NCBI RefSeq assembly: GCF_004364805.1
Contig: NZ_SOAP01000002.1
Span: 1,178,001 to 1,242,000, forward strand
Direction of reading: 5' to 3'
DNA from: Pelagimonas phthalicica
GTDB lineage: Bacteria; Pseudomonadota; Alphaproteobacteria; Rhodobacterales; Rhodobacteraceae
Length of the DNA: 64,000 nt
A program made the translations under genes and the position numbers. How positions within the stretch are numbered: the first letter of the stretch is position 1; every line of letters starts with the position of its first letter. The notes under the pieces were generated by a model. The model saw nothing but the letters and a program-made list of their open reading frames with translations. It searched no databases and was not told where the DNA came from. Below are positions 62,632 through 64,000 of the stretch, piece after piece.

Positions 62632-63488
62632 GCCATGACCTCCCGCTCATGAGACACAAGTTGCTTGAATTTCTCGGACAAACGTTGCGGCGAGGCCGTC
62701 TTGCCGGTCATGAGGTGAAAAGCGGCGGCAGCCTGAAAAATCGCCATGCCGGACCCGCCCATCCCACGCAGGCGACACGACGCGGCCCGCTGAAGCAGCT
62801 CGGTTTCGCGCGGGAAATAGATGATGTCGGCGACCCAACAGGCAGGAGAGAGACGCGCCGGGTCAAACGCCATGCCCGGATGACCATCCATCCCGACAGG
62901 GGTCGCATTAACCACGCCGCTCAGGCTGGATGGATCAGCGCCCTCAAAACTGTCCGCGACCTGAATGTGTGCCCGAGGGCGCGCGGCTTTCAATCGTGCG
63001 ACCAGAGCCTCTGCGCGGTCATTGGATATGTCCGTCACATGCAGCGCACCACATCCTTGATCGATCAAGGCAAGGCCAACAGCCCCTCCCGCTCCCCCTG
63101 CCCCAACCAGCAGCACCTTTGAGATTGACGCCATCGGCATCTCGCTGCGCAATGCCGAGCGGAATCCGACATAGTCGGTGTTGTGGCCAACCCAGCGCTC
63201 GTTCTGAAAGAGGACCGTGTTCACCGCCCCAAGTGCCTGTGCGGTCTCAGAAAGGTCATGCATCAGCCCGGCGGCTTCCCCCTTGAACGGGTGCGTCACG
63301 TTCACGCCAACCATGTTTTCGGCCTCAGCCTGTTGAAGGAGGCTCTTAAGGCTCATCCCTTTGAAAGGATGCGTCGCGGTATCAAATCTTTGATAATCAT
63401 AGGCAAAACCCTGGATTTCTGCCTCGGCCATATGCATGTCCGGGGTCAGAGACCCCGCAATGTTCTGTCCAATCAGCGCGGCTTTCAT
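62628..63488 (-). CDS. Quinate/shikimate dehydrogenase, NAD type
   Basis: A 286-residue AroE-family enzyme. Substrate motif GSLTPDMHMAE with S13 and T15 in place of the usual SxS, catalytic K69 in NVTHPFKGEA, and D105 in GHNTDYVGF. The dinucleotide site VGAGGAGGAVGLALIDQG ends in an aspartate (VTDIS), which favours NAD over NADP. These traits resemble catabolic quinate/shikimate dehydrogenases rather than biosynthetic AroE. It overlaps the dehydratase-like gene by four bases. Confidence 0.88.
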   Translation of the reverse strand: MKAALIGQNIAGSLTPDMHMAEAEIQGFAYDYQRFDTATHPFKGMSLKSLLQQAEAENMVGVNVTHPFKGEAAGLMHDLSETAQALGAVNTVLFQNERWVGHNTDYVGFRSALRSEMPMASISKVLLVGAGGAGGAVGLALIDQGCGALHVTDISNDRAEALVARLKAARPRAHIQVADSFEGADPSSLSGVVNATPVGMDGHPGMAFDPARLSPACWVADIIYFPRETELLQRAASCRLRGMGGSGMAIFQAAAAFHLMTGKTASPQRLSEKFKQLVSHEREVMA

Positions 63489-64000
63489 GTGCGCGGTATC
63501 CCTGCTGGTCGTTGGTGTTTCATTTGCGCAGCCAGACGGGCGGACGCATTGCGCGCGCCGTAACCTGTGTAGCTGCGACTGCGCTGGACGATCTCAAAGA
63601 AGAAACCCTGGAAGATCGGCTGGCTATAAATCTGGTAATAGGCGGTGTTGCCTTGCTGATCGAAAAGGATGTTGCCTGCGCGCAATCTGGCAACAAGGTC
63701 GTCATCCAACCCAAATTGCGCCTGAAGATCATCGTAGTAGTTGGGCGAGATTTCCAAACGCGCAAAGCCCTGCGCGGCGAGTTGCGCGGAAGTTTCAAAG
63801 ATGTCGTCGCTCAGAAAAGCGATATGCTGGACCCCTGCCCCAAATCTATCCGCAAGAAACGAGGCCGCGAATGTGCGATGACCTTCGGCACCGTTCAGAT
63901 TCAGGCGCACTTCGCCTTCCGGGCTTTCGATGGCTTGGCTATGCACCACTCCCGCCGGGTCAGCCACATCAACGATCACCGATTTCGCCATCTCGAAAGT
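63485..64000 (-). CDS. 3-dehydroshikimate dehydratase-like protein (C-terminal part)
   Basis: The gene runs off the right edge; about 171 C-terminal residues are visible. They match the HPPD-like C-terminal domain found in bifunctional TIM-barrel/HPPD proteins such as QuiC: a metal histidine in FGAGVQHIAFLSDDIFETSA, then PNYYDDLQAQFGL, and the metal glutamate in IFQGFFFEIVQRS. QuiC converts 3-dehydroshikimate to protocatechuate, which fits the quinate/shikimate dehydrogenase beside it. Overlap with the next gene is four bases. Confidence 0.8.
   Translation of the reverse strand, partial: TFEMAKSVIVDVADPAGVVHSQAIESPEGEVRLNLNGAEGHRTFAASFLADRFGAGVQHIAFLSDDIFETSAQLAAQGFARLEISPNYYDDLQAQFGLDDDLVARLRAGNILFDQQGNTAYYQIYSQPIFQGFFFEIVQRSRSYTGYGARNASARLAAQMKHQRPAGIPRT

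Noticed and set aside
1-64000. CRISPR array or rRNA genes
   Set aside because: No regularly spaced repeats and no rRNA-like sequence were seen anywhere in the window.

Overview
The window is chromosomal DNA of a GC-rich alphaproteobacterium, most likely of the marine Roseobacter group (Rhodobacteraceae). The signs are the gene content (Tat-exported PhoX, a DmdC/FadE-like acyl-CoA dehydrogenase, an FAD/SelD fusion beside SelU, a compact che cluster), the protein sequence style and the tRNA-Phe sequence. These family assignments were made by reading the sequence without database searches.

Host backbone, left (1-22.4 kb): a cobalamin riboswitch reads leftward into a 45-residue membrane peptide and the start of an ABC transporter ATPase. 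Next come phoX, pth, a serine hydrolase with a DUF2237 partner, a membrane-anchored LuxR-type regulator and a secreted PepSY-like protein. After these are an AT-richer orphan membrane protein, trpB, a MATE exporter and two PaaI-type thioesterases. Two MerR regulators with repeat-rich promoters introduce a beta-oxidation block: two acyl-CoA dehydrogenases, a glutathione transferase, a thiolase and a FadJ-type multifunctional enzyme. An odd trio sits inside it, two NTF2-like proteins flanking a cupin.

Host backbone, centre (22.5-32.75 kb): a tightly overlapping chemotaxis operon (STAS, cheY, cheA, cheW, cheR, cheY, a CheZ-like protein, cheB, cheD) in which CheB carries a dead receiver domain. 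A selenium pair follows (FAD/SelD fusion convergent with and overlapping selU), then tRNA-Phe(GAA).

Accessory island (32.75-53.95 kb): the last 14 bases of tRNA-Phe recur at 53934-53947 and bracket 21.2 kb. The left half is a leftward P2-like tail module: X, D, V, W, J, I, fibre and spike genes, two DNA adenine methylases, and a membrane moron with its own promoter and terminator. It ends abruptly at about 44250 in a truncated tail gene that abuts a truncated protein kinase. The right half holds a kinase/zinc-ribbon/FHA fragment, a TPR protein, a CHAT protease, a frameshifted unknown gene, and a 1,623-residue protein fusing a GT4-type glycosyltransferase to a Ski2-like helicase. No integrase, capsid, sheath or tape-measure gene is visible. 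It looks like a prophage scar whose core was exchanged for candidate defence or signalling genes.

Host backbone, right (54-64 kb): a leftward catabolic operon with overlapping genes. In transcription order it holds a 3-dehydroshikimate dehydratase-like protein (cut by the window edge), an NAD-type quinate/shikimate dehydrogenase, a citrate-synthase/citryl-CoA-lyase-like protein, an oxidoreductase broken by an internal deletion, an unknown protein and an intact Gfo/Idh/MocA oxidoreductase. It continues with a TIM-barrel isomerase, an acylating aldehyde dehydrogenase, a ThDP enzyme and a frameshifted universal stress protein. Five separate one-base frame breaks in the window sit in short homopolymers, so some may be sequencing errors rather than real lesions.
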